NCBI GenBank assembly: GCA_963729325.1
Contig: CAVSNS010000023.1
Span: forward strand, 73,158 to 137,157
Direction: 5' to 3'
Length of the DNA stretch: 64,000 nt
DNA from: JABCYV01 sp963729325
Lineage (GTDB): Bacteria > Acidobacteriota > Terriglobia > Terriglobales > Acidobacteriaceae
The notes below the pieces were generated by a model. The model saw only the letters and a list, made by a program, of their open reading frames with translations. It was not told the origin of the DNA and searched no databases. Position numbers and translations under genes: made by a program. Positions 17,508-26,992 of this stretch are shown piece after piece (positions within the stretch are counted from its first letter, which is position 1; each line of letters starts with the position of its first letter).

Positions 17508-18824
17508 TCACTCACTCGGGATGGCCCAGCTCTCCAGTTCGCCCCTTGCGCGGAGCAGTTCCAACTCTACTCGTTGAAGTTCGAAGTCTGCGTTGATACG
17601 TTCCAGTGTCCGTTCGCCGGCATCAATGGCAGCGTTTTGCACCTCTCGCTGCGTACCCGCCTCGGCTTCCATGCGGGCATGAGCCGCGTCCAGCTCATTC
17701 TCGGCCAACTTGTAGCGAAGCTCTGCAACATGGCGAGCTGCGAATAACTGCTCCACGCTGCGTTGCAGCTTAAGCGCATCCAATGCCGCTTTGTTCTTGG
17801 TTTGCTCAACCTCTTTGCGGGAACGAATCGCCTCAGCGTCAGCAGCTGCAGCCCGGGCCTGTTGCGATCTGTCGAGGAATGGAAAGCGCAAGACCAGACC
17901 AAAAGTGACGTTGTGCGGCTGGAAAGAACGGGGAACAAAGAACTGTTCAAAGTTGGTCAGTGACGTATTTATCAGGCCATATTGCGCAGCGAAATCAGCC
18001 GTAGGATACAACGCCCGGTGCTCGCCCTTGGCACGCCGTTCCTTAGCCAGGGCGGATCGCTCGGCTGATTCGATAGCGGGGCTGGATTGAGGCGCGTGAG
18101 GGACCACATCGTTTGCGGGCCGGTCTTCCCTCAAGACAGGAATGGAGTCGCGCACGGTCCTGATTGATTCCGCAGGCACGCCCGTGAGCTGCGAAAGGCG
18201 GGTACGCAGGATGTCAACAGCGCCTTCTGCTTCGGCGATATGGACTCGCACTTGGGCATCAATGAGATCAGCCTTGGTCTGTTCGATCGCTTTATCAATA
18301 CCCTCCTTCACTCGCTCAGCCGCAGCATATTCGATATTTTCCGCCACACTCAGTTCCGAATGCAAAATGGGCACTCTCGACTCCCACCGATTCAACTCGA
18401 TGTACGTTAAGGCTGTATCCATGATGACTTGAGCCCGCTGGTTGCGGCCTTGGGATTTGCTCGCCTGCCACTCTGCCTTCGCAGCTTTGATAAATTCCCG
18501 TTCCGCGAGACTCCAGACTGATGATTGGGTAGTCACATTGAAAAGCGTGGGCGCGGAGCCTTCGAGACTCAAGGGGAATCCGTATGCGTAGCCGATATCA
18601 GAGCCGATGGCGACTTTTGGAACGTAGGAATCGTGTGCTTCCAAATAGGTTTGGTAAGCACGAACCTCATCCGCACGGCTCAGAGCCATTTCGCTGCTAT
18701 GTCCTAAAGCGAGCTCTACGGCCCTACGAAACGTAAGGGTCTGCTCTTGTCCCGCTGCCGCGCTTGTTACCACGAGCAGTCCGATGAACACAACACAGAC
18801 GCGGTAAATGTGAGTGGGTTTCAT
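17508..18824 (-). CDS. TolC-family outer membrane efflux protein
   Basis: 438 residues. A signal peptide (VCVVFIGLLVVTSAAAG) is followed by two long alpha-helical OEP repeats (LTFRRAVELALGHSSEMALSRADEVRAYQTYLE; then KERRAKGEHRALYPTADFAAQYGL). The composition is rich in Ala, Glu and Arg with heptad character, as in TolC periplasmic helices. The ATG at 18824 follows GGGGGAGAG, a better start than the upstream frame opening at 18920. No pump genes adjoin it; it precedes the sigma/anti-sigma pair on the same strand. Confidence 0.85.
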   Translation of the reverse strand: MKPTHIYRVCVVFIGLLVVTSAAAGQEQTLTFRRAVELALGHSSEMALSRADEVRAYQTYLEAHDSYVPKVAIGSDIGYAYGFPLSLEGSAPTLFNVTTQSSVWSLAEREFIKAAKAEWQASKSQGRNQRAQVIMDTALTYIELNRWESRVPILHSELSVAENIEYAAAERVKEGIDKAIEQTKADLIDAQVRVHIAEAEGAVDILRTRLSQLTGVPAESIRTVRDSIPVLREDRPANDVVPHAPQSSPAIESAERSALAKERRAKGEHRALYPTADFAAQYGLINTSLTNFEQFFVPRSFQPHNVTFGLVLRFPFLDRSQQARAAAADAEAIRSRKEVEQTKNKAALDALKLQRSVEQLFAARHVAELRYKLAENELDAAHARMEAEAGTQREVQNAAIDAGERTLERINADFELQRVELELLRARGELESWAIPSE

Positions 18825-19007
18825 GGATTCTCTCCCCCGAAGTCGTGCAACAAGAAGCTCTCGCACCGTCGGTCGAGTATAGCAACTCGGGCTGGTGGCG
18901 CACCTTTGCGGCTTTTGCAAAGCTGGGATGGAAGGAATCGTGCCGCGGGTGTCCTTTTTTCACCGGGACGGGTGGCTCACATTTTCGCGTTTGAAGTATA
19001 GTCCCAG

Positions 19008-19040
19008 CCCATTTCTCGCAAAACACGCGAGAACGCTATA
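19008..19040. repeat. REP-like palindromic element, copy 1
   Basis: CCCATTTCTCGC AAAACAC GCGAGAA: stem TTCTCGC at 19013-19019 pairs with GCGAGAA at 19027-19033. It belongs to a family seen again near 25711, 28160 and 29569. It lies in the gap between the divergently oriented tolC and peptidase genes. Confidence 0.55.
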
Positions 19041-19202
19041 CACCAACCCTGTCAACGCAATGGGAGGTAGGATGTGGCGACGCGAAAATCGCCTCCACCC
19101 TCAGCCCGCCCGCCCGTGGTGACGAATTCAGGGATTACAAGTACGTTTCGAACACGTCTATCGGACTGATTGGTTCCCAGTCTTCGACTGAGGTGGAACC
19201 CG

Positions 19203-20846
19203 ATGACAGTGTCAGTCAAGGTCGTGATACCTATTCTTACGCTGATTCTCAGCAATTTTGCCACCCTCGTCCAGGGTAAGAGCCTCGCGCCGGTTTCGGC
19301 CGACGACGCTCTGAAATGGCGCGTCGACTTGCACTATTTGTCTGTGGAAATGCCCAAGCGACACAAGAACCTATTCCACAGCATGACGCGAGAGCAGTTT
19401 GACGCTACAGTCAGTCGACTGAACGAGCGTATACCTTCGCTGACTCGCAATCAGATCCTCGTCGAGCTAGCCTGCATCGTGGCTATGGTGGGCGACGGAC
19501 ACACTTCTCTCTCTCCCTTCTATAACCCAACACTTGGGCTGCAACGCTATCCCATCAAATTCTATTTGTTCAAGGAAGGGCTTTATGTACAACGCGGTGC
19601 GCCCGCTTACCGCGAAGTGGTCGGCGGTAAGGTGGTGCGCATCGGTAACTTTGACGCTGAGGAAGCGTACCGTCGAATGAGCGAAATTGTGAACCGCGAC
19701 AATGAAATGACGGTGAAGGACGTGACCCCCGACTGGTTGGGCTTCCCCGAGTTTCTTGAGGGCCTGGGGATCGTCGACAACAAGGAGGATGCCGCGGTGA
19801 CGGTGGACAAAGATGGCAAGCAGATTACGGTGCACCTGAAGCCCATCACGATGGAAGCAGCGCACCAGGTGACCTGGGCGGATGCGAGCGACGGTGCCGC
19901 CAACCCCTTCCCGCTGTGGCGAAAAGATCCCCAGAACGCGTATTGGTTCGAATACCTCAAGGATTCCCAAACTCTATACCTGAAGTACAACGCGGTAGAG
20001 GATAAATCCGATGAAAAGCTGGCCGACTTTTTCCAACGAGTCTTCGCCTTCATAGACGCGAATCCGGTGGATCGGCTGGTCATTGACATACGCAACAATA
20101 GTGGTGGCAACGGATACCTGAACTGGCCCTTGATCTATGGCATTATCCGATCCGACAAGATCAACCAGCGCGGCAAACTGTTTGCGATTACCGGACGCAT
20201 GACCTTCTCCGCTGCGGGAATGTGCGCGGTGTACCTCGAGCGACATACCAACGCCCTGTTTGTCGGCGAGCCCACGGGCAGCAGTCCGAATGGTTATGGA
20301 GAGCACGGTGAGATTACCCTTCCTAACAGCTTGATCAAGGTCTTCGTTTCGACGCTGTACTGGCAAGAGGCTGATCCTCGCGACCGGCGCCCCTGGATTG
20401 CTCCCCAGCTTGCCGCCCAGCTTACGTTCGAGGACTACCGCAACAACGTCGACCCGGCCATGCGCGCCATTCTCAGCTACCTTCCGCAACCACCGCTGAC
20501 CGAGGTCGTGCGCGCGGCCGTGTTGGATAAAGATGTTGAGGGCGCCCGGCGCACGATCCGCAAGTACCGAGCAGATCCGCTTAATTTCTACGCTAACTTC
20601 GAGAGTGATCTTAATCGGCTCGGGTACATATTGATGGAGCAGAAACAACTAGAGGAAGCAATCCAGATATTCCAGCTCAACGTGGAATCCTATCCTGATT
20701 CCGCCAATGTCTACGACAGCCTCGGGGAAGCGTACGCTAGTCACGGTGACCGCGACCTGGCCATAAAGAGCTATGAGAAATCCGTACAACTGAACCCGAC
20801 CAACCAAGGGGCAAAGGAAGCTCTGGACCGTTTGCTCACACACTGA
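19203..20846 (+). CDS. Secreted S41-family peptidase-like protein with TPR repeats
   Basis: 547 residues. A signal peptide (VVIPILTLILSNFATLVQG) is followed by a central tail-specific-protease (S41) fold with VDRLVIDIRNNSGGNG and the nucleophile region ITGRMTFSAAGMCAVYL (Ser near residue 334), then two C-terminal TPR-like repeats (about 480-545; ANVYDSLGEAYASHGDRDLAIKSYEKSVQLNP). A classical PDZ domain is not obvious. The ATG at 19203 follows GAGGTGG at good spacing; the TTG at 19170 is less likely. It may be a periplasmic peptidase or a catalytically altered relative. Confidence 0.8.
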   Translation: MTVSVKVVIPILTLILSNFATLVQGKSLAPVSADDALKWRVDLHYLSVEMPKRHKNLFHSMTREQFDATVSRLNERIPSLTRNQILVELACIVAMVGDGHTSLSPFYNPTLGLQRYPIKFYLFKEGLYVQRGAPAYREVVGGKVVRIGNFDAEEAYRRMSEIVNRDNEMTVKDVTPDWLGFPEFLEGLGIVDNKEDAAVTVDKDGKQITVHLKPITMEAAHQVTWADASDGAANPFPLWRKDPQNAYWFEYLKDSQTLYLKYNAVEDKSDEKLADFFQRVFAFIDANPVDRLVIDIRNNSGGNGYLNWPLIYGIIRSDKINQRGKLFAITGRMTFSAAGMCAVYLERHTNALFVGEPTGSSPNGYGEHGEITLPNSLIKVFVSTLYWQEADPRDRRPWIAPQLAAQLTFEDYRNNVDPAMRAILSYLPQPPLTEVVRAAVLDKDVEGARRTIRKYRADPLNFYANFESDLNRLGYILMEQKQLEEAIQIFQLNVESYPDSANVYDSLGEAYASHGDRDLAIKSYEKSVQLNPTNQGAKEALDRLLTH

Positions 20847-21079
20847 GCGCCGCTGTACCGGATGGCTTCGGTGGCGTCTGCGACGAAGACCCTGGCTGAG
20901 TTGAAAGAGGGTCGCACTAATTTGACCTTGCACGGCACCCGAGACGGGCGAATACCAAATTCACGAAGCTCTCTCCATCGTGACGGCAGACATGTTGCGA
21001 TCCCGAGAGGCGAATTCACGTGAGGTCCCGTCATTTGCCCTAAGGCCCCGATTCGGAATGGCGCCACAGCGAAAATCAA

Positions 21080-21175
21080 GTAGTGGCTCAGTTTGATTGT
21101 CATCCTGAACAAGCGTTTTTTGCGCAGTGAAGGATCTAGGCAGCCGCGCGAAGCGTCGCGTTCTTTGCGACGCAA
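21080..21175. repeat. Acidobacteria-style intergenic repeat with hairpin
   Basis: The 406-base gap between the peptidase and the zinc-ribbon gene holds no convincing gene. It contains a TCATCCTGAACAAG...GTGAAGGATCT segment of a type I associate with dispersed repeats in such genomes, followed by the hairpin GCGTCGC-GTTCTTT-GCGACGC near 21152-21172. The gap is otherwise featureless. Confidence 0.4.
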
Positions 21176-21252
21176 TAATCGCGCGTTCGGCTCGCTTCTA
21201 CCTCAAACCGAGCCACTACCGAAAATCAACAGGGTCAGTTGATAAAAGGATT

Positions 21253-22323
21253 TTATTGCCCGCTGCGGGAGGCGGCCTGTCTTTCGGCTGGTGTCATTTG
21301 CTTCCAGAGAACCTGCAAGTCCTGCGCTACTCGGTCGTTCCCCGGTTCCTGGCGCAATGCTTTGGCAAACCAGCGATATGCCGATGGAAGATCGCGATTC
21401 ACACAATGACCGGTCGCATACATCGCGCCCAGCACGCTCTGGGCTTTGGGATTTGAGCGCTGAGCCGCTGCGAATAGATCTCTTTGCGCCCGCTCGCAGC
21501 TCTGCCGCACTCCGTTTCCGTAGAGATATTTCTCGCCCTCGACAACGAGTCTGTCGTCTGCCGCGGTGGCAGAAACATTGGTTGGCTGTTCCTCGGCGAC
21601 CTTGGAAGCCGGCGCTGTTTTTTTCACCGGTGCGAGCTGGGCAGCAGGTTCCGCTTGCTTCTCAGTGGATTCGTCAGAGTCGGAATCAGCCTTCGACTGC
21701 GGCGGGGCCTGTTTGGCGGAGTCAGTTTCCACCGCCTGGTTCTTGGGGTTTGAGATTTCTGAGGGTTTGGTTTCCGGTGCTTGCGGTGCTTGGGCTGGCG
21801 ATGCTTGGGCTTGCGGTGCTGCCGCGTTGCTGGCATCGGCCGCGTGTGGCGCAGGCTGTAGCGGGCCAAGATCAATTTTCTCTGAAGCGGGTGCAGCACT
21901 AGGTGCGGCCTCCGGATGGTCTGTCCCCGCTGCCGCAGGCGGCGCGGCCGAAGCCGAGCTGTCCGCCGGCGTAGACGCCGCGGGGGGCGCAGTGCTCACG
22001 GTCGCACCAGGGTTTGGCCGCGCCCAGGGATATCCATCGCGATGCCAGCGCCAGCCGATGAATCCGGCGGTGACAAGCAGAAGTAGCAGCACCAACATGC
22101 GTCCGTGGCCAGAAGGAGCGTCGTCTTCAAGCAGGTATTGAAAATTAGTGCTCGGCTGGTCGTCCGCCAAACCCAGAAACGAAGGACCACTCACCGCCTG
22201 CGTGCTGCGTTCTGGCGGGTGCGTCTGCTTTGGAGGAGGCATGGATTGCAAACGGGCTCCACACATACCGCAAAAACGGTACTGAGGATTGTTCTCGTGA
22301 CCGCATTGTCCGCATTGCAGCAT
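21253..22323 (-). CDS. Zinc-ribbon, single-pass membrane protein with Sel1-like C-terminus
   Basis: About 356 residues. The N-terminal zinc ribbon has CGQC and CGMC knuckles; one transmembrane helix follows near residues 77-93 (MLVLLLLLVTAGFIGW). Then comes a long Ala/Pro-rich low-complexity linker (about 100-250) and a Sel1-like repeat region (GEKYLYGNGVRQSCERAQRDLFAAAQRSNPKAQ...) with two cysteines. The layout suggests a cytoplasmic zinc ribbon with a periplasmic TPR-like domain on a flexible spacer. The start at 22323 (AGGA upstream) places the ribbon at the N-terminus; earlier in-frame ATGs exist. The role is unknown. Confidence 0.75.
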   Translation of the reverse strand: MLQCGQCGHENNPQYRFCGMCGARLQSMPPPKQTHPPERSTQAVSGPSFLGLADDQPSTNFQYLLEDDAPSGHGRMLVLLLLLVTAGFIGWRWHRDGYPWARPNPGATVSTAPPAASTPADSSASAAPPAAAGTDHPEAAPSAAPASEKIDLGPLQPAPHAADASNAAAPQAQASPAQAPQAPETKPSEISNPKNQAVETDSAKQAPPQSKADSDSDESTEKQAEPAAQLAPVKKTAPASKVAEEQPTNVSATAADDRLVVEGEKYLYGNGVRQSCERAQRDLFAAAQRSNPKAQSVLGAMYATGHCVNRDLPSAYRWFAKALRQEPGNDRVAQDLQVLWKQMTPAERQAASRSGQ

Positions 22324-22480
22324 GAGTCCTAACATAACTATACCCATATCTGATGCAGATTCCAGGCCACCCTTTGGTACGCCACCGGCCGTGCAGCCTT
22401 TACACCTTGGAGTTCAACGTGTTACCCTCAAAGACGTTACAAAAGAAAATTGAAAAATTAGACAGGAGTGCACCAGGCTA

Positions 22481-22747
22481 GTGCTAGCCAGAGAGCAAAA
22501 AAAATCCCTCATCGACCAGTACGGCACGCATGCCACCGACACAGGCAGTCCGGAAGTCCAAATCGCTTTGCTAAGCGAGCGCATTGGTCAGTTGACGGAA
22601 CACTTCAAGGCGCACCAGAAAGATCACGGTTCGCGCCGTGGTCTTCTCATGCTGGTCAGCAAGCGGCGTCGCTTGCTCGACTATCTTAAGACTTACGATT
22701 CCGACCGTTACAAGACCGTCGTGCACAAGCTCGGTCTCCGCAAGTAG
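22481..22747 (+). CDS. rpsO: 30S ribosomal protein S15
   Basis: 88 residues, the exact usual length, with the S15 signature (TGSPEVQIALLSERI ... HKKDHGSRRGLL-like core, LLDYLK). It binds 16S rRNA early in small-subunit assembly. The start is a GTG at 22481 with GGAG about 13 bases upstream. It is followed 205 bases later by pnp, the conserved rpsO-pnp order. Confidence 0.97.
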   Translation: MLAREQKKSLIDQYGTHATDTGSPEVQIALLSERIGQLTEHFKAHQKDHGSRRGLLMLVSKRRRLLDYLKTYDSDRYKTVVHKLGLRK

Positions 22748-22952
22748 TTGGCGGCTGACCAGCTTCGCGCTACTCGTGTGTTTACCGGAAGGCAATCGCA
22801 ATTATTCTGTCGTCCCGGTGACGGCAGTTGCTCGATGAGGAGGGCCGTGACGGGTGCGTTTCCGGCCGTCTTCAGCATCGTAACTGGCACTCGCCCAATC
22901 CAGTATGATCTTTCGGACTCCCATGTGCCCTCCTATCCAGAAGGAATGAATC

Positions 22953-25366
22953 ATGAAACAAGAAGTAGCAGTTGAACTTGCCGGTGGTAAACGTCTCTCA
23001 TTCGAAACCGGAAATTTAGCCAAACAAGCACACGGCGCGGCCGTGGTGCGTATCGGCGATAACGTTGTCTTGGCCACTGGTGTGGCTAACCCCGACCCAC
23101 GCGAAGGAATCGATTTCTTTCCTCTCACCGTCGATTACCGTGAATACACTTACGCCGGCGGACGAATTCCCGGCGGATTTATCAAGCGCGAAGGCCGTCC
23201 CAGCGAGCGCGAGATACTCACCAGCCGCATGATTGATCGTCCCATCCGGCCGCTATTTCCGGAAGGCTTCCGTTGTGAAACCCAGGTGATTGCATTTGTC
23301 CTCTCGGCTGACACAGAAAACGACCCCGATGTCGCCGCGATCAATGGTGCTTCCTGCGCTCTGACCATTTCCGACATTCCGTTCAATGGCCCCATTGGCG
23401 CGGTGCGCGTGGGCCTGGTCAACGGCGCTTTTGTGGTCAATCCCACTTATAGCGAAATGCGCGACAGCCTGCTGAACATCATGGTTGTGGGCACCGCCGA
23501 CGGCATCGTGATGGTGGAATCAGGCGCTAAAGAAGTAAAGGAAGAGACCGTCGTGGACGCCATCGAATTTGGCCACGCCGAAATCAAGAAGATCTGCGCC
23601 ACCATCAATGAACTCAAGGCGAAGGTTGGCAAACCGAAGCGGGCCGTCACTCCGCCGGAGTTCGATGAGGCCTATTACAACAGTCTGAGAGCAAAGATTG
23701 GCGACAATCTCGCGGATCGCCTGGATACCCAGAAGCACCCTAAGGCCGAGAGCTATAACTTGGTCAGGGAACTCAAGAAAGAACTGCTGGCCGCGATCCC
23801 GGAAGAAGACGAAGCAGCTCAGAGGAAACTGAAGACTTACTACGAAGTTCTGCGTGAGCGTATGTTTCGCGAAGCCGTCCTCAATCAGAAGCGGCGTCCC
23901 GATGGCCGCGCCTTTGATCAGGTCCGCGAGATCTCGGTCGAAGTGGGAGTATTGCCGCGCACTCACGGCTCGGCGATCTTTACCCGAGGCGAAACCCAGG
24001 CGCTAGTCACCACCACCTTGGGCACAAGCGACGACATGCAGCGCCTGGAAGTCTTCGAAGGCGAAGCCAAAAAACGCTTCATGCTCCATTACAATTTTCC
24101 GCCATTTTCGGTGGGAGAGGTTCAGTTTCTGCGCGGGGCCGGACGCCGTGAAATCGGTCACGGAGCGCTGGCGGAGCGCGCGGTTTCGTTCGTGCTTCCG
24201 GCTGAGGACAAGTGGCCTTATGCCATGCGCGTCGTCTCTGACATTCTGGAGTCGAACGGCTCCTCCTCGATGGCGACCGTCTGTGGCGCTTCGTTGTCGT
24301 TGATGGACGCGGGTGTTCCGCTCAAATCCCCGGTCGCGGGCGTGGCCATGGGCCTGGTGAAGGAAGGCGATCAGTACGCCATCCTGACCGACATCGCCGG
24401 CGCCGAAGACCACTACGGCGATATGGACTTCAAAGTCGCCGGCACCAAGGACGGTATCACCGCCTTGCAGATGGACATCAAAGTCGGAGGCATCACCGCG
24501 CAAATCATGCGCGAAGCTCTGGCCCAAGCCCAACGCGGACGACTGCACATTCTCGACAAGATGAGCGAAGGCTTGTCGATTCCGCGGGAGAAAGTTTCCG
24601 CGTACGCGCCGCGTATTTACACCCTGCAGATTCCGGTGGATAAGATTCGCGACGTGATTGGACCCGGCGGCAAGATGATTCGCAGCATCATCGAGCAAAC
24701 CGGCGTGAAGATTGATGTGGAAGACACGGGCAAGGTCAACGTGGCTTCGAACGACGAAGTTTCCGCCAACAAGGCTTTGCAGATCATCCGCGACCTGACG
24801 GCGACGGCCGAAGTAGGGAAGACCTATCTCGGCAAAGTGACTCGTCTGGCTGATTTCGGCGCGTTCGTCGAGATCATCCCCGGCACGGACGGCTTGCTGC
24901 ACATCAGCGAAGTCGCAGAGCATCGCATTAAAGATGTCCGCGACGAACTGAAAGAAGGCGACCAGGTGCTGGTCAAGGTGCTGGCGGTTGAGGGCAACCG
25001 CATTCGTCTTTCGCGCAAGGCCATCCTTAAAGAACAACGCGCCAAGATGGGCGGCGGCGATGGCGGAACGAACGGTGGGCGAGACCCACGGCGAAGCTGC
25101 TCCGGCGCCGGCTCTTACCATCGAAGGCGGCGGCGATTATTCGGACGAGCCTGAGCCCAACTTCAACCGTGATGCCCCTGTCGCTGGAGGCACTGCTGAC
25201 CGCGGCCCTGGAGATCGTCCAGATCGTGGCGGCCGCGGTGGCCGTCCCGGCGGCGGCGGCGGAAGAGGCCGTGGCCGTGGAGCCAGGTGGCGGAGGCCGT
25301 GGCCGGGGGCCAGGTGGCGGCGGCCGTGGCGGCTACGGCGGTGGTCACGGCGGGCCGCGACACTAA
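22953..25366 (+). CDS. pnp: Polyribonucleotide nucleotidyltransferase with Gly/Arg-rich tail (frameshifts near the C-terminus)
   Basis: PNPase degrades RNA 3' to 5' using phosphate. Two RNase PH domains (about 10-230 and 310-540) are followed by a KH domain (IGPGGKMIRSIIEQTG, about 566) and an S1 domain (about 621-700). In the upstream frame the protein ends at 25154 with a basic, improbable tail. A slip near 25060-25075 opens GETHGEAAPAPALTIEGGGDYSDEPEP and an RGG-rich stretch, and another near 25278 gives a glycine/arginine tail ending GGHGGPRH at 25366. I favour this corrected end, just before a strong terminator. The ATG at 22953 follows AGAAGGA. Confidence 0.93.
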
Positions 25367-25396
25367 CCGAGTCAAGGAATAGTCGAGTTCAGCGAA

Positions 25397-25424
25397 AGGC
25401 CGCGATGAGAATCGCGGCCTTTTT
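25397..25424 (+). terminator. Rho-independent terminator after pnp
   Basis: A perfect 10-bp stem AGGCCGCGAT (25397-25406) / ATCGCGGCCT (25411-25420) with loop GAGA is followed by a T run. It lies 31 bases after the corrected pnp stop. Confidence 0.85.
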
Positions 25425-25526
25425 AATTTGTGCAGTGGCAGAAGAAAGGTGCTGCGGGCTTTTTGTTATCTTCTAGTAATAGTATGACCAGATTATTTTG
25501 CACCGATTCACACGGATCTGAAAGGG

Positions 25527-25552
25527 AAGGCCGCGACAAGCGCAGCCTTTTT
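25527..25552 (+). terminator. Second terminator-like hairpin
   Basis: AAGGC-C-GCG ... CGC-A-GCCTT with one mismatch, followed by TTT. It is similar in sequence to the pnp terminator 130 bases upstream and may be a diverged duplicate acting as back-up. Confidence 0.45.
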
Positions 25553-25657
25553 AGTTTCAGGGGCGGTATAGCAAATGGGACATCGACCCAAACTTTATTC
25601 TTAGCCTGGAATGAGGAGCTTGCCGGGAAACGAGTGGAATGAGGGGCTTGACAGGGT

Positions 25658-26395
25658 TCAGCTGGGAAAGAGAAACACCATAGCGGCGGCGATGTTGGGA
25701 TTCTTGCCTCCCACCCTTGGCTTCGCCAAGAATGGGGCACCCTCAGTTGGAATGGGTTTTTGTCTGGAACAGTATCTAGTGTGAAAAGGTGTGCCACCCG
25801 CCGGTTGTCCCAAACCGACAATCGTGTCTGGCTCTACCCCAAATATTTCGCCAGCCGCTCCCAGTAGTGCGCTTTCCATCCCGAGTCGAAGTGCTCCAAA
25901 ATCGCCTTCCCGAAAGCCCCAGTGATCAAGGACAACTTTGGTTTTGGAACCCTCCGGTTTAAGTTCAAACCTCACCAGCGTATAGACGCCTGGCTCCCAA
26001 TAGGAGGGCCGCCAGGCCTGCACGATGCGCTGGTCGGGGACTAACTCGACGTTTCGTCCCACAATCTTTCCGTCGAACATGGAAAAAGCGCCGCCAACGT
26101 CGTGGCTGATTTCGGCGGGCTCGCCGGAGAACGCGCTGAATTGTTTGGAATCCAGCAGCATTTCGTAAATACGATGGGGGCTCGCTTTGAGATCAACTTC
26201 CTGGTGGAGAGAAGTTTTCGTTTTGTCCGCCGTTGTGCTCGGCTCTTCCTTCATGCTCTGCTGGGTCTGAGCGCCTGCTGAACCCACGGCCAGACCAGCC
26301 AACGTCACCGCGCCAGCGACGATCACTTGTCGTCGAGTGGGCGCATCGCCAAATACTCTGCGGTCCGTTCTTTCCGTCATCCCTTCCTGCATCAT
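25658..26395 (-). CDS. Secreted SRPBCC (AHSA1-like) domain protein
   Basis: About 245 residues. A Tat-like or Sec signal (TRRQVIVAGAVTLAGLAVGSAGA, about 20-42) is followed by an SRPBCC/START-like ligand-binding domain (VDLKASPHRIYEMLLDSKQFSAFSG ... VVLDHWGFREGD). The last 40 residues are encoded by a dispersed repeat (25731-25804) and its hairpin flank, so the natural C-terminus may have been replaced. ATGs at 26395 and 26392 follow GGAGG closely; 26380 is also possible. The frame stays open upstream to 27229, but that part is antisense to the TetR gene and was left out. Confidence 0.7.
   Translation of the reverse strand: MMQEGMTERTDRRVFGDAPTRRQVIVAGAVTLAGLAVGSAGAQTQQSMKEEPSTTADKTKTSLHQEVDLKASPHRIYEMLLDSKQFSAFSGEPAEISHDVGGAFSMFDGKIVGRNVELVPDQRIVQAWRPSYWEPGVYTLVRFELKPEGSKTKVVLDHWGFREGDFGALRLGMESALLGAAGEIFGVEPDTIVGLGQPAGGTPFHTRYCSRQKPIPTEGAPFLAKPRVGGKNPNIAAAMVFLFPS
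25711..25741. repeat. REP-like palindromic element, copy 2
   Basis: CCCACC CTTGGC TTC GCCAAG AATGGGGCACC: stem CTTGGC (25716-25721) / GCCAAG (25725-25730), flanked by CCCA and TGGGG as in the copies at 28160 and 29569. It overlaps the 3' end of the SRPBCC gene. Confidence 0.5.
25731..25804 (+). repeat. Long direct repeat, copy A
   Basis: A 74-base segment (CCCTCAGTTGGAATGGGTTT ... GTGTGCCACCCGCCGG) that recurs with a few differences at 27653-27735 in the same orientation. The two copies bracket the SRPBCC, membrane protein and TetR genes. This copy encodes the last residues of the SRPBCC protein on the other strand. Confidence 0.7.
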
Positions 26396-26518
26396 TGCCT
26401 CCACATGGAAGCATGGTGCCAAAATATGATCAAGATAATATTTTGTTAGGCAGACCGAGGCGATCCGGCGCATACTGCCCTGTAAAAATCCCGCGAACCA
26501 TGTAGCAGCAAGGCTCCG

Positions 26519-26941
26519 ATGAAAAGCACAGTCGACTGCTCTGAGAAAATCAAGCTTACCGGCCACCTGGCGGTCGCTTGCAACGCGTTCGCCGGGTTCG
26601 GGATATTGGTGTTCGACTTCCAATCGGGTGGACACGGAGAAATGGGAAGTTTCTACCACAGCATCATCGGTTGGGTTCTTCTCTTCGCTGGCTGGGGTGT
26701 GGCTACCGGAATCGGATTGTTGCGAGCATGGCGCTGGGCCCGTATCTCTACGTTGATCTTCAGCGGACTTCTGGCGGCAGCCTTCAGCATCCTCGGAGTC
26801 ATGATATTTCTGCACAGCCTTCGGGACGGCCTCTCTGCCGGAGACCTCACGATTTTGCTGTTTCTTATCCCGATTGCAATTGGGATGTGGTGGGTGGCTT
26901 TCTTCACTCGGAAGGATGTGAAGGCATATTTTCAAGCGTAG
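26519..26941 (+). CDS. Four-helix membrane protein, unknown function
   Basis: 140 residues with four hydrophobic helices (LAVACNAFAGFGILVF; IIGWVLLFAGWGVATGIGLL; TLIFSGLLAAAFSILGVMIF; ILLFLIPIAIGMWWVAFF) and a basic C-terminus. It resembles small DUF-type membrane proteins, but I cannot name a family. It is divergent from the SRPBCC gene (123 bases between starts) and 51 bases before the TetR gene on the same strand. Confidence 0.65.
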   Translation: MKSTVDCSEKIKLTGHLAVACNAFAGFGILVFDFQSGGHGEMGSFYHSIIGWVLLFAGWGVATGIGLLRAWRWARISTLIFSGLLAAAFSILGVMIFLHSLRDGLSAGDLTILLFLIPIAIGMWWVAFFTRKDVKAYFQA

Positions 26942-26992
26942 GCAGACCCCGCCAGCTTGATCAGGCCCGTCCCGACATAGGAGGAACAATTT

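Noticed and set aside
20847..21252. Gene in the gap after the S41 peptidase
   Set aside because: The only frames are short and overlap a hairpin repeat; none has a ribosome site or domain.
24003..25121. 372-codon minus-strand frame
   Set aside because: It lies wholly opposite pnp; a GC-skewed codon pattern of pnp opens the antisense frame.
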